NCBI RefSeq assembly: GCF_009451885.1
Contig: NZ_WIAO01000002.1
Span: forward strand, 248,001 to 312,000
Direction of reading: 5' to 3'
DNA length: 64,000 bases
Source: Glycomyces albidus
GTDB lineage: Bacteria; Actinomycetota; Actinomycetes; Mycobacteriales; Micromonosporaceae
Shown one piece after another: positions 42,884-57,411 of this stretch. Numbering within the stretch: position 1 is the first letter of the stretch; each line of letters opens with the position of its first letter. Below the pieces are notes generated by a model that had not been told where the DNA came from, searched no databases, and worked only from the letters and a program-made list of their open reading frames with translations. The position numbers and the translations under genes are program-made.

Positions 42884-44140
42884 ATGACCAGTCCGCCCGG
42901 CCTCCTCGCTCGCGTTCGCAGAGGCGACCTCATCGCCGCCGTGCTCCTGTTCCCGGCCGGGTCGCTCCTGATCGGACTGGGCAACATCGAGCAGTACATG
43001 CCCGAGGTGCCGCTGGCCGTGCGGTTCATCCCGCTCGCGCTGGTCTGCCTCGGCGTGGTCGTTCGGCGGGCCGCCCCCGCCTGGTGCCTCGCCGTCGGCA
43101 CGGTCGGCTTCGGCATCGAGATCGGCATCGGCCTCACCCTCGCCACGGTCTGCGTCTACACCGACAACCTCTACGCGTACGCGCGCTACGGCCCTCCCCG
43201 CAAGGTCCGCGTGCTCCTGCCCACCGTCGCCGCCGGGGTCCTGGTGCTCAGCGCGCTCACGATCCTCGACGGCGGCGACGCGGGCGAGGTCGTCTCGGTC
43301 GTCGCGATCGGCGCGGTGGTCCTGCTCTCGCCGATCGCCACCGGCGTCATCGTGCGCCAGGCCCACGACCGCGCCGAGCTCGAACGCGAGCGCGCCGAGC
43401 AGACGGCGCGCCTCGCCGACGTGCGCCGCCGCGAAGCGGTCCTGCGCGAGCGCACCCTCATGGCCCGCGAACTGCACGACACGGTCGCCAACTTCCTGTC
43501 GGCGATCGCCTTGCAGTCCACGGCGCTCCAGTCCCGCAAGGACCTCGAATCCGACGCCGTGCGCGGCTCCATCGACGCGATCCGCGCCTCCAGTGTCGAC
43601 GGTCTCGCCGAGCTGCGCCGCATCATCGGCATCCTCCGTGCCGGCGACGAAGGGGAGGAGCTGGCCTCCTACCGGATCGACCAGATCCCCGAACTCGCCG
43701 AGCGGATGCGCGCGGTCGGCCTCAAGGTCGACTTCCACGTCGAGGGCCCGCCGCGCGACCTGCCGGGCGAAGTCGAGCTGACCGCCTACCGGGTCGTCCA
43801 GGAGGCGCTCACGAACGCCCTCAAGCACGGCCGCGACGCGGAGGCGACCGTGCGGTTCGTGCCCGGCGCGCTCGTCGTCTCCGTCGTGAACGCCTTGGGG
43901 GACAATGAGACGCCTGTTCCGGGAGCCGGCGCCGGCCTGGTCGGGATGACCGAGCGGGTCCGCCTCCTGGGCGGTAAGGTGCACGCCGGACCGGAAGGCG
44001 AACACTGGACGGTCCGCGCCGAGATCCCCACGGGAGGCGACCACCGGTCCGCTCCCGGCTCGATCGGGACCGCCGATGACGCGGACGTGCCGCCGCGCCG
44101 GACCGGCTCGCCGAGCCCGCCTCGCTCGGAGCAGGAGTGA
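42884..44140 (+). CDS. Sensor histidine kinase, NarL/DesK type
   Basis: A 418-residue membrane kinase. Five to six hydrophobic segments fill about 15-160; the dimerisation domain HisKA_3 carries the phosphorylated histidine in LMARELHDTVANFLSAIA (about 193); the ATP-binding domain has the N-box VVQEALTNALKHG, a weak G1 (LGDNETP) and the G2 GAGLVGMTERV. The serine/proline-rich tail is variable. It pairs with the response regulator 94 bases downstream. The signal is unknown. Confidence 0.93.
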   Translation: MTSPPGLLARVRRGDLIAAVLLFPAGSLLIGLGNIEQYMPEVPLAVRFIPLALVCLGVVVRRAAPAWCLAVGTVGFGIEIGIGLTLATVCVYTDNLYAYARYGPPRKVRVLLPTVAAGVLVLSALTILDGGDAGEVVSVVAIGAVVLLSPIATGVIVRQAHDRAELERERAEQTARLADVRRREAVLRERTLMARELHDTVANFLSAIALQSTALQSRKDLESDAVRGSIDAIRASSVDGLAELRRIIGILRAGDEGEELASYRIDQIPELAERMRAVGLKVDFHVEGPPRDLPGEVELTAYRVVQEALTNALKHGRDAEATVRFVPGALVVSVVNALGDNETPVPGAGAGLVGMTERVRLLGGKVHAGPEGEHWTVRAEIPTGGDHRSAPGSIGTADDADVPPRRTGSPSPPRSEQE

Positions 44141-44234
44141 ACGCCGATGCGCCCGGAGCCCGCCGCAACCCGGCGCCGCTCCGGAGCGCAAGCCACCGCC
44201 CACCCGCCTTTCTGTCGAACCGGAGTGAACACGA

Positions 44235-44876
44235 ATGACCAGGGTCCTGCTGGCCGACGACCACGCGGCCGTCCGCGCCGGGCTGCGGATGCTGCTCGAC
44301 AGCGCCGACGACATCGAGGTGGTCGGCGAGGCCGCCGACGGGGTCGAGGCGGTCGCGCTGGCGCACGAGCTGCGGCCCGACGTCGTCGTCATGGACATCC
44401 GGATGCCCCGCAAGGACGGCATCGCCGCCGCGGCCGAGCTCCGCGGCACCGCCGACGTCCTCGTCCTCACCTCGTACGGCGACGACGCGAACGTCTTCGA
44501 CGCCCTCCGCGCCGGCGCGAGCGGGTTCCTGCTCAAGGACGCCGACGCCGAGACCCTCGTGGAGGCCGTGCGCACCATCGCCCGCGGCGACGGCCTGATC
44601 TCGCCCGCGGTCACGCGCGGCCTCATCGCCGAGTTCGCGCGCTCGCGGCCGGCCTACGCCCCGATCGAGGTCGACGGCGCCGGACTCGCGGCCCTCACCC
44701 CGCGCGAGACCGAAGTGCTCTCGCTCATAGGTGAAGGCATGTCGAATGCCGAGATCGGCGCTGAACTCGGCATGGCCGAGGCTACGGTGAAATCGCACGT
44801 CACGCGCGTGCTCGCGAAGCTCGGCCTGACCAGTCGCGTCCAGGCCGCCATCTTCGCCCGCGAACAGGCCCGCTAG
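44235..44876 (+). CDS. LuxR/NarL-family response regulator
   Basis: A 213-residue regulator. Receiver domain (1-120): acidic pair in LLADDHAAVR, phosphoacceptor Asp in VVVMDIRMPRKDG (about 54), Thr in VLVLTSYGDD and Lys in GFLLKDAD. C-terminal LuxR helix-turn-helix (about 145-205): LTPRETEVLSLIGEGMSNAEIG and VKSHVTRVLAKLGL. GGAGTGA lies before the ATG. Partner of the kinase just upstream; targets unknown. Confidence 0.95.
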   Translation: MTRVLLADDHAAVRAGLRMLLDSADDIEVVGEAADGVEAVALAHELRPDVVVMDIRMPRKDGIAAAAELRGTADVLVLTSYGDDANVFDALRAGASGFLLKDADAETLVEAVRTIARGDGLISPAVTRGLIAEFARSRPAYAPIEVDGAGLAALTPRETEVLSLIGEGMSNAEIGAELGMAEATVKSHVTRVLAKLGLTSRVQAAIFAREQAR

Positions 44877-45112
44877 GGGAGGGGCCTCGCGTCCGCGTCC
44901 AGGAACGATGAACACGACGCGGGGCGTGACTTCCCGGGTCAGCGGTCGCGCGTCGCGTGGGAACAGACCGGTTGCGGGAGGAGCCGCGGCGGTCGTCGGT
45001 CGCCCGCGAACAGGCTGGGCCGGCCGGCCGCGCCACCGCACTCTGCGCGCGTCCCGCGAATCGCGGCGACGGTCACATCCCACTCACCGGAATATCCGCT
45101 TCGCGGTCTCAT
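44877..45112. other. Intergenic region before the arginine operon
   Basis: About 235 bases with no supported gene; base composition becomes more AT-rich near 45090 where the arg promoter and operators begin. Confidence 0.45.
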
Positions 45113-45146
45113 TGAATGCTGATACAGTTCTCTGCATAGTCATTCA
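45113..45146. promoter_or_regulatory. Two tandem ARG boxes (ArgR operator)
   Basis: TGAATGCTGATACA (45113-45126) and TGCATAGTCATTCA (45133-45146) each match the ArgR half-site pattern TGAAT-N4-ATTCA with one mismatch. Their starts are 20 bp apart, about two helix turns, close to the 21-bp spacing of paired E. coli ARG boxes. They end 15 bases before the argC start, so arginine-loaded ArgR should block transcription of the whole operon. Confidence 0.82.
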
Positions 45147-45161
45147 AGACGGAGGTTTCCA

Positions 45162-46175
45162 GTGACGTTCAAGGTCGCCGTGGCGGGAGCCAGCGGTTAC
45201 GCGGGAGGCGAGGTGCTCCGGCTGCTGGCCGACCACCCGCAGCTCGACGTCGTCGCCGCGGGCGCGCACAGCAACGCCGGTGAGTACATCACCGCGGTCC
45301 ACCCCCACCTGTCCGCGTACGGCGACCGACGCTTCACCCCGACCACCCCGGACGCCTTCGACGGCGCCGACCTGGTCGTCATGACCCTCCCGCACGGCCA
45401 GTCCGCCGCGCTCGCCGCGCAGCTCCCCGCCGGGCAGAAGATCGTCGACCTCGGCGCCGACCACCGGCTCGAAGACGCCGCGGCCTGGGAGTCCTACTAC
45501 TCCGGCCCGCACGCCGGCGCCTGGACCTACGGCCTCCCCGAGCTCCCCGGCCAGCGCGAGCGCATCGCCGCCGCCGACCGGGTCGCCGCGACCGGCTGCT
45601 ACGCCGTCGCCACGATCCTCGCGCTGCGCCCGCTCCTGGACGCCGGGATCGCCTCGCCCGAGGACGTCGTCGTCGTGGCCGCCTCCGGCACCTCCGGCGC
45701 CGGCAACGCCCCGAAGAAGCACCTCCTCGCCTCCGAGGTCATGGGCGCGATCAGCGCCTACAAGGTCGGCGCCCACCAGCACGTCCCCGAGATCAAGCAG
45801 GCCACCGGCGCCGCGTCGCTGTCGATGACCCCGCTGCTCGCCCCGATGCCCCGCGGCATCCTCTCGACGGTGACCGCCAAGGCCGCCGCCGAGACCGCCG
45901 CGGAGGACGTGCGGGCCGCGCTGGCGAAGGCGTACGACGGCGAGCACTTCGTGCACGTCCTGCGCGGGGGCCAGTGGCCGACCACGGCCGCCGTCTACGG
46001 CACCAACGCCGTGCAGCTCCAGGGCACGGTCGACAAGGACTCGGGCCGGATCATCGTCACCGCCGCGATCGACAACCTCGGCAAGGGCGCGGCCGCGCAG
46101 GTCGTGCAGTGCGCGAACCTCATGCTCGGCCTCCCCGAGGCCGCGGGCCTCACCGTGAACGGGGTGGCGCCGTGA
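45162..46175 (+). CDS. argC: N-acetyl-gamma-glutamyl-phosphate reductase
   Basis: A 337-residue NADPH-dependent enzyme of arginine synthesis, converting N-acetylglutamyl phosphate to the semialdehyde. N-terminal [14 protein letters not shown] (nucleotide binding) at residues 8-21; catalytic cysteine in [14 protein letters not shown] (about 148); [20 protein letters not shown] and [13 protein letters not shown] follow. GTG 45162 has GGAGG 6 nt upstream. First gene of argCJBDFRGH; its stop overlaps argJ (GTGA). Confidence 0.98.
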   Translation: MTFKVAVAGASGYAGGEVLRLLADHPQLDVVAAGAHSNAGEYITAVHPHLSAYGDRRFTPTTPDAFDGADLVVMTLPHGQSAALAAQLPAGQKIVDLGADHRLEDAAAWESYYSGPHAGAWTYGLPELPGQRERIAAADRVAATGCYAVATILALRPLLDAGIASPEDVVVVAASGTSGAGNAPKKHLLASEVMGAISAYKVGAHQHVPEIKQATGAASLSMTPLLAPMPRGILSTVTAKAAAETAAEDVRAALAKAYDGEHFVHVLRGGQWPTTAAVYGTNAVQLQGTVDKDSGRIIVTAAIDNLGKGAAAQVVQCANLMLGLPEAAGLTVNGVAP

Positions 46176-47322
46176 CCGTGACGTCCCCCAAGGGCTTCCG
46201 GGCCTCCGGCGTGACCGCCGGCCTCAAGCCCTCCGGCAAACCCGACATGGCCCTGGTCGTCAACGACGGCCCGCTCCAGGTCGCCGCGGGCCGGTTCACC
46301 GGCAACCGCGTCAAGGCCGCCCCGGTCAAATGGTCCCAGCAGGTCCTGACCACGGGCGCGCTGAAGGCCGTCATCCTCAACTCCGGCGGCGCGAACGCCT
46401 GCACCGGCCCGGAGGGCTTCCAGGACACGCACGCCACCGCAGAGAAGACCGCCGAGGTTCTCGGCTGCGGCGCGGTCGAGGTCGCGGTCTGCTCGACCGG
46501 GCTCATCGGCGAGCGGCTCCCGATGGACAAGCTCCTGCCGGGCGTCGAGGCCGCCGCGAAGGCCCTCGCCGCGGACGGCGGCGAGCAGGCCGCCACCGCG
46601 ATCATGACCACCGACACCGTCGCCAAGAACGCCGCGATCACCAGCCCCGCGGGCTGGACCGTCGGCGGCATCGCGAAGGGCGCGGGGATGCTCGCGCCCG
46701 GCCTGGCGACGATGCTGGTCGTCCTCACCACCGACGCGGTCGTCGGGCAGCCGCTCGCGGACGCCGCGCTCGGCACCGCCTGCCGGTACTCGCTCGACCG
46801 GCTCGACTCCGACGGCTCGATGTCGACCAACGACACCGTGCTCCTGCTCGCCTCGGGCGCCTCCGGCGTCGAGGCCGCGGCCGACGAGTTCATCGCCGCG
46901 CTCACCGACCTGTGCAAGGACCTCGCGCACCAGCTCCTGTCGGACGCCGAAGGCTCCACGAAGGACGTCGCGATCACCGTCTCGGGCGCGGCGAGCGAGG
47001 ACGACGCGGTCGAGGTCGCCCGGATCGTCGCCCGCGACAGCCTCGTCAAGACCGCGCTGTTCGGCTCCGACCCGAACTGGGGCCGCATCCTCGCCGCCGT
47101 CGGCACCGCGAAGGCGCCGTTCGACGCCGACGCGGTCGACGTCGCCGTCAACGGCGTGTGGATCTGCAAGGCCGGCGCCGCCGGCGAGCCGCGCGACCTC
47201 GTGGACCTCAAGGGCCGCGACGTCGCGATCGACATCGAGCTCCACCACGGTGCCGCCTCGGCCACGATCTGGACCAACGACCTGTCCCACGACTACGTCC
47301 ACGAGAACTCGGCGTACAGCAC

Positions 47323-47326
<4 letters not shown>
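46172..47326 (+). CDS. argJ: Bifunctional ornithine acetyltransferase/N-acetylglutamate synthase
   Basis: A 384-residue enzyme that moves the acetyl group from acetylornithine to glutamate, closing the acetyl cycle. [13 protein letters not shown] start; [11 protein letters not shown] (oxyanion site), and the self-cleavage site in [14 protein letters not shown], where the Thr becomes the nucleophile of the beta chain; GKGAGMLAP-type segment ([15 protein letters not shown]) follows, and the C-terminal [16 protein letters not shown] is complete. GTG 46172 overlaps the argC stop by 4 nt. Confidence 0.98.
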
Positions 47327-53530
<6,204 letters not shown>

Positions 53531-53560
53531 GCGTGCGGGGCGCCGCGGCGCCCCGCACGC
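53531..53560. terminator. Bidirectional terminator between argH and the CBM2 gene
   Basis: GCGTGCGGGGCGCC-GC-GGCGCCCCGCACGC: a perfect 14-bp stem filling the whole 31-base gap between the two convergent stop codons. No U-run on either side. Confidence 0.8.
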
Positions 53561-53561
53561 C

Positions 53562-54389
53562 TCACATCTCGGTGCACCGGTGCCCGTCGGCCCACACCTC
53601 GAGGTGCGGCGGCGCCTGATACGGGCCTGAGACCAGGAATCCGAACGCGGCGCTGCCGCCGGCGGGGATCTCCCGGTTCCACGGGGCCGGACCGATCGCG
53701 AGCTCCGAGCCGTTCCGGGTCGCGGTGGCGTTCCAGATGTGGGCGAGCGTCTGGCCGCCGGGGAGGGCGACGATGGCGTGCCAGTCGCGGATCGCCTCGA
53801 TCGCCGTGATGGTCACCTGCATCGCGTACCCGGTGCCCCACTGGCCCGTCACGTCGGCGGTGAACGTGCAGTGCTCTGAAGCGGCCCCCTGCTCGATGAC
53901 GATGTTGGGCCCGCAGCGGCCGAGCCACTCCGAGCCGTCGGCGCGGCGCTCCTGGCAGATCTTCATCGTCACGTACTCGATCGGGGCGCCGCCGGGGGCG
54001 ACCAGGTCGAAGGCGTACGTCTGGTCCGCCGAGCCGAGCGGCATCGGCACGATGTGCTCCACCGCCGCCCAGTCGTTGACGTGGCCGGTGAACTCGATCT
54101 GCCGGTCGGCGGGGATCACCGGCAGGCACGGGTTGCCGTCCGAGCCGTCGCGGATCACCGCGACGCCGCTGACGGCCACGCGGTGCTCCTCGGGCGGGTG
54201 CACGGCGGGCCAGGAGGCCTCGCCGGAGGTCTCGAAGAGCGTGCATCCGTCCTCGCCCCGGACGCTGTTGTAGAACGGGGTGGGGGCCTGCTCGGGGTGC
54301 TCGGCCGCGGCCGGCGCGGCGAGCGCGCCCGCCGTCAGCAGTCCGGTCAGGACGGCGAGCGCTCGAAGGAGGCGTGGCGGTCGTTTCAT
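53562..54389 (-). CDS. Secreted protein with a CBM2-like C-terminal domain
   Basis: A 275-residue exported protein. Sec signal peptide MKRPPRLLRALAVLTGLLTAGALAAPAAA, given in outline, with cleavage near residue 29. The middle part (about 30-165) has four cysteines and resembles no family I know. Residues about 170-275 match cellulose-binding family 2: QWGTGYAMQVTITAI, WHAIVALPGGQTLAHIWNA, and GGSAAFGFLVSG, with the usual tryptophans; C-terminal CTEM closes a disulfide. It may bind polysaccharide without cutting it. ATG 54389 has GGGAG 5 nt upstream. Confidence 0.78.
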   Translation of the reverse strand: MKRPPRLLRALAVLTGLLTAGALAAPAAAEHPEQAPTPFYNSVRGEDGCTLFETSGEASWPAVHPPEEHRVAVSGVAVIRDGSDGNPCLPVIPADRQIEFTGHVNDWAAVEHIVPMPLGSADQTYAFDLVAPGGAPIEYVTMKICQERRADGSEWLGRCGPNIVIEQGAASEHCTFTADVTGQWGTGYAMQVTITAIEAIRDWHAIVALPGGQTLAHIWNATATRNGSELAIGPAPWNREIPAGGSAAFGFLVSGPYQAPPHLEVWADGHRCTEM

Positions 54390-54484
54390 GGGAACTCCCA
54401 AGGGAAGTGGGGCGCTCCCAACCGCGGCGGTCCGCACGCCTGCGCCGACGTTGGATCTAAATATCCAAATGTAACGGTCTATTG

Positions 54485-56500
54485 TCAAGTCCCCGGCCGC
54501 TGCCAGCCGGTGGCGTCGAGGACCGTGCGCTCCACGAACGGCGCCAGCGTGGCCGCGTACGTGTCCGTCAGGTGCGAGGTGTCGCGGTAGACCAGGATGT
54601 TCCCGATCGCCGCCGGGCACTCGCCGTCGGGGCACACGTACGGCGTGAGGTCCGCGAACGCGACGTTGTCCGGGACGTCCTCGAGGGCCGCGCTCGGGTC
54701 GGTCGGGTCGTGGCTCGGTTCGGCCTCGAACACGCAGGCGCCGGCGCCGATGCGCGCCACGCATTCGGGCACCGGGTCGGGGAACCGCGGCAGGTCCCGC
54801 AGGGCGAGCACCGGGATCCCCCAGGCGTCGAGTTCGCGCCACCGGTCGACGAAGCCGGGGTAGGCCCGCTCGTCGTCGGTGTGGGCCCGGCCCGAGAGCG
54901 TCACGACCAGGTCCGGCCGCTGCTCCTCGAGCTGCCCGAGCGCCCACTCGTTGTACTCGGCGCAGTCGGCGTCGAACTCCCCGCGCACCTCTTCGATCCC
55001 CGGCTCGGACGTGAACTGGCAGCTGCTCTTGGACAGCACCAGGAGCCGCCAGCCGTTGCCGAGCGCGGCCTGCTCGAACGCCGGGAAGTAGTGCGCGATG
55101 CGCGAGGCCCCGACGAGCGCGACCGTGCGCTGCCCCTCGGCGTCGCCGAAGACGCACAGGCGCCGGGCGCCGTCGCAGTCGTCCTCGCCCTTGTAGACGC
55201 GCGGGAGGTCCTGCGCGACGGTCTCCAGCGGCGGCAGGAGCGGCATGTCCTCGGGGAGCGACTCGGCGAGGGCGGGGTCGTCGAGGACGGCCGCACCGGG
55301 GTAGGCGTCGCCGTCCTCGAGGGCTTCGGCGATCTCGGCCTCCAGCCGCTCCTGCCGCTCGGCGAGCTGCGCCTGGGCCGCGCCGGCGGTGACGACCACC
55401 GGGACGAGGAACGCCGCCGCAACCGCGACCGACCAGCGGCGGGTGCTGGTGCGCCGCGGGGCGGTCCGGTCCTCGACGAACCGCTTCGTCAGGTACGCGG
55501 CCGCGAGCGAGAGGCCGAGCACGAGGACGCCGCCGAGGACCGTGGCGGTCGAGCGGCCCGCGATGTACAGGTAGGCGACGAGGATCGGCCAGTGCCACAG
55601 GTACAGCGAGTACGAGTGGTCGCCGACGGCGGCGAGCGGCCGCCAGGTGAGCAGCCGGTCGGCGCCCCAGCGGCTCCCGGTGGTGCCCGAGACGATCACG
55701 AGCAGCGCCGCCCCGGTGGGCCACAAGGCGATCCATCCGGGGAACATGGTCGAGACCTCCAGGAGCGCGCCGCACGAGAGCAGCGCGGCGAGTCCGGTCC
55801 AGCCGAGCACGACCCGGACGCGTTCGGGGAGCTTGAGGAACGGCAGCGCGATGGCGAGCATCCCGCCGAGGGCGAACTCCCACAGCCGCGCCCCGGTGTC
55901 GAAGTACGCCCACTGCTGCCGCTCGGCGGTCGCGGCCACCGAGTACGCGAGCGAACCGGCGAAGACGGCGGCGCAGCCGGCGAGCACCGCGGCGCGCGGA
56001 CTCGCCTTGAGCGCCTTGGCGGCGGCCGCCGCGAGCGCGACGAGCACCAGCCAGGCCAGGTAGAACTGGCCCTGGATCGACAGGGACCAGAAGTGCTGCA
56101 GCGGGCTCAGGGGCTTGTCGCGGGCAAGGTAGTCCACAGTGTTGCTCGCGAGCGTCCAGTTCTCGAAGTACAGGGCCGAGGCGACGGTCTCGCAGGCCAC
56201 GTCGTACTGGCGCGTCCCGGGCAGCAGCAGCCAGCCCATGAGGAGCACGGCGAGCAGGACCACCGCGGCGGCCGGGAAGAGCCGGCGGGCGAGCCGGGCC
56301 AGGAACGCGACGGGCTGGACGCGCCCGTCGCGTTCGACGCCGCGAAGCAGCGAACCGGTGATGAGGAAGCCGGTCAGGAACAGGAAGACGTCGACGCCGC
56401 CGGACACCCGGCCGAACCAGATGTGGTAGACGGCGACCAGCAGGACCGCGAAGGCGCGCAGTCCCTGGATCTCGGGGCGGTACACATGCGAGGACGGCAC
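54485..56500 (-). CDS. Acyltransferase 3 with SGNH domain (OafA/YrhL type)
   Basis: A 671-residue membrane O-acyltransferase. About ten hydrophobic segments (residues 10-380) form the AT3 domain with YRPEIQGLRAFAVLLVAVYH (catalytic His) and the R/K-rich FLARLARRLFPAA; a periplasmic-side SGNH-like domain follows (about 420-671) with VALVGASRIAHYFPAFEQ (Ser block) and DTSHLTDTYA (Asp/His). Such enzymes acetylate cell-wall or surface glycans. GTG 56500 is preceded by TAGATT six bases upstream (leaderless). Confidence 0.93.
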   Translation of the reverse strand: MPSSHVYRPEIQGLRAFAVLLVAVYHIWFGRVSGGVDVFLFLTGFLITGSLLRGVERDGRVQPVAFLARLARRLFPAAAVVLLAVLLMGWLLLPGTRQYDVACETVASALYFENWTLASNTVDYLARDKPLSPLQHFWSLSIQGQFYLAWLVLVALAAAAAKALKASPRAAVLAGCAAVFAGSLAYSVAATAERQQWAYFDTGARLWEFALGGMLAIALPFLKLPERVRVVLGWTGLAALLSCGALLEVSTMFPGWIALWPTGAALLVIVSGTTGSRWGADRLLTWRPLAAVGDHSYSLYLWHWPILVAYLYIAGRSTATVLGGVLVLGLSLAAAYLTKRFVEDRTAPRRTSTRRWSVAVAAAFLVPVVVTAGAAQAQLAERQERLEAEIAEALEDGDAYPGAAVLDDPALAESLPEDMPLLPPLETVAQDLPRVYKGEDDCDGARRLCVFGDAEGQRTVALVGASRIAHYFPAFEQAALGNGWRLLVLSKSSCQFTSEPGIEEVRGEFDADCAEYNEWALGQLEEQRPDLVVTLSGRAHTDDERAYPGFVDRWRELDAWGIPVLALRDLPRFPDPVPECVARIGAGACVFEAEPSHDPTDPSAALEDVPDNVAFADLTPYVCPDGECPAAIGNILVYRDTSHLTDTYAATLAPFVERTVLDATGWQRPGT

Positions 56501-56506
56501 GCGAAC

Positions 56507-56512
56507 AATCTA
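56507..56512 (-). promoter_or_regulatory. -10 box of the acyltransferase gene
   Basis: Minus-strand TAGATT, six bases before GTG 56500, identical to the box before GTG 12601; no ribosome site. Confidence 0.6.
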
Positions 56513-56578
56513 CGCAAGTACCGCAAAGCCTGCGTTGTCCCGGTCTGCACTCGCGGTGAACAGGACGTGGCGGCCCGG

Positions 56579-57112
56579 TCAGATCTCCTGCGAGAGCCGG
56601 CGCAGCCGCACGCTCGTGACGACCGTGAGCAGGCCCCAGACCACCGCGAAGAACCCGATGGTCACCACCAGCGCGATCGCGCCCTCCTCGGGGTCGGCGA
56701 GCAGCAGGATCCCCAGGATCACCCCGGCGAGTCCGGAGAGGATGAACAGCCAGCGGCCGCCGGGGTCGCCGGCGAGGCCGACCCCGCTCACGATCGAGCC
56801 GATGCCGGTCACGATGGCCCAGAACGCGATCACGTACAGCAGCGCGAGCGCCGAGATCCCCGGCCAGACGAGCGCTATGATGCCTGCGACGACGCCGAGC
56901 ACGCCGACGCCGATGAGGACGGCGCGGCCGGTGTGCCGCCGCATGCCCATGGCGATCGCGGTGGCGCCGTCGACGACCGCGTACGCGCCGAACAGGATCA
57001 CCATCGCGATGAGCGTGATCCCGGGCCACAGGATCGCCAGCGCCCCGAACAGGATCGTGACGATCCCGCGCGCCAGCACCCAGGCCCAGTTCCTGGCGAG
57101 CAGCTCGAGCAT
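56579..57112 (-). CDS. HdeD/DUF308 family membrane protein
   Basis: A 177-residue protein with six hydrophobic segments in three pairs, the DUF308 repeat: RNWAWVLARGIVTILFGALAILWPG, then ALALLYVIAFWAIVTGIGSIVSG and RWLFILSGLAGVILGILLL (outline of repeats). The W-LARG--ILFG-LA-LWP pattern is the HdeD family hallmark, linked to acid resistance in E. coli; the role here is open. ATG 57112 taken; GTG 57121 in frame is an alternative. Confidence 0.88.
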   Translation of the reverse strand: MLELLARNWAWVLARGIVTILFGALAILWPGITLIAMVILFGAYAVVDGATAIAMGMRRHTGRAVLIGVGVLGVVAGIIALVWPGISALALLYVIAFWAIVTGIGSIVSGVGLAGDPGGRWLFILSGLAGVILGILLLADPEEGAIALVVTIGFFAVVWGLLTVVTSVRLRRLSQEI

Positions 57113-57178
57113 TCCGACCACCCCGTTCCACCTGCGGCGACGCCCTACCAGCCACGCTAGTCCCGACCGCCCCGGGCG

Positions 57179-57361
57179 ATGCCGTTTCCACGGAAACCGG
57201 GCCGCCGGATCGAGCCGCAACGCCGGACCCGGATGCTCGTCGACCGGATGCGGACCATCGACACCCGTTCCGTGACCGGTGACCTGGTGGACTTCCTCAA
57301 CCCGGAGGACATGGAGCAGGTCGAGTACGCCGTCGTCCGCTATCTCGGCCTGATGGGCTGA
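57179..57361 (+). pseudogene. MazF/PemK toxin remnant (C-terminal half)
   Basis: A 60-codon frame whose residues 18-59 (RMLVDRMRTIDTRSVTGDLV, then LNPEDMEQVEYAVVRYLGL) look like the C-terminal half of MazF/PemK ribonuclease toxins, where LVDQVRTI-RLG--VG-LS-EDM--VD-AL---LGL is usual. The N-terminal half with the RNA-binding loop and the DxxPTxGSE-type region is missing: an in-frame stop precedes the ATG, and no antitoxin gene is adjacent. Probably a decayed toxin gene; a short functional protein is less likely. Confidence 0.6.
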
Positions 57362-57372
57362 GCGAACGCGGC

Positions 57373-57401
57373 AGGGCCCCGGCGCCGCGCGCCGGGGCCC
57401 T
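57373..57401. terminator. Hairpin between the MazF remnant and MMPL gene
   Basis: AGGGCCCCGGCGC-CGC-GCGCCGGGGCCCT, a perfect 13-bp stem, 10 bases after the MMPL stop codon (minus strand) and 12 after the MazF remnant. No U-run. Confidence 0.75.
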
Positions 57402-57411
57402 CGGTCTCCTT

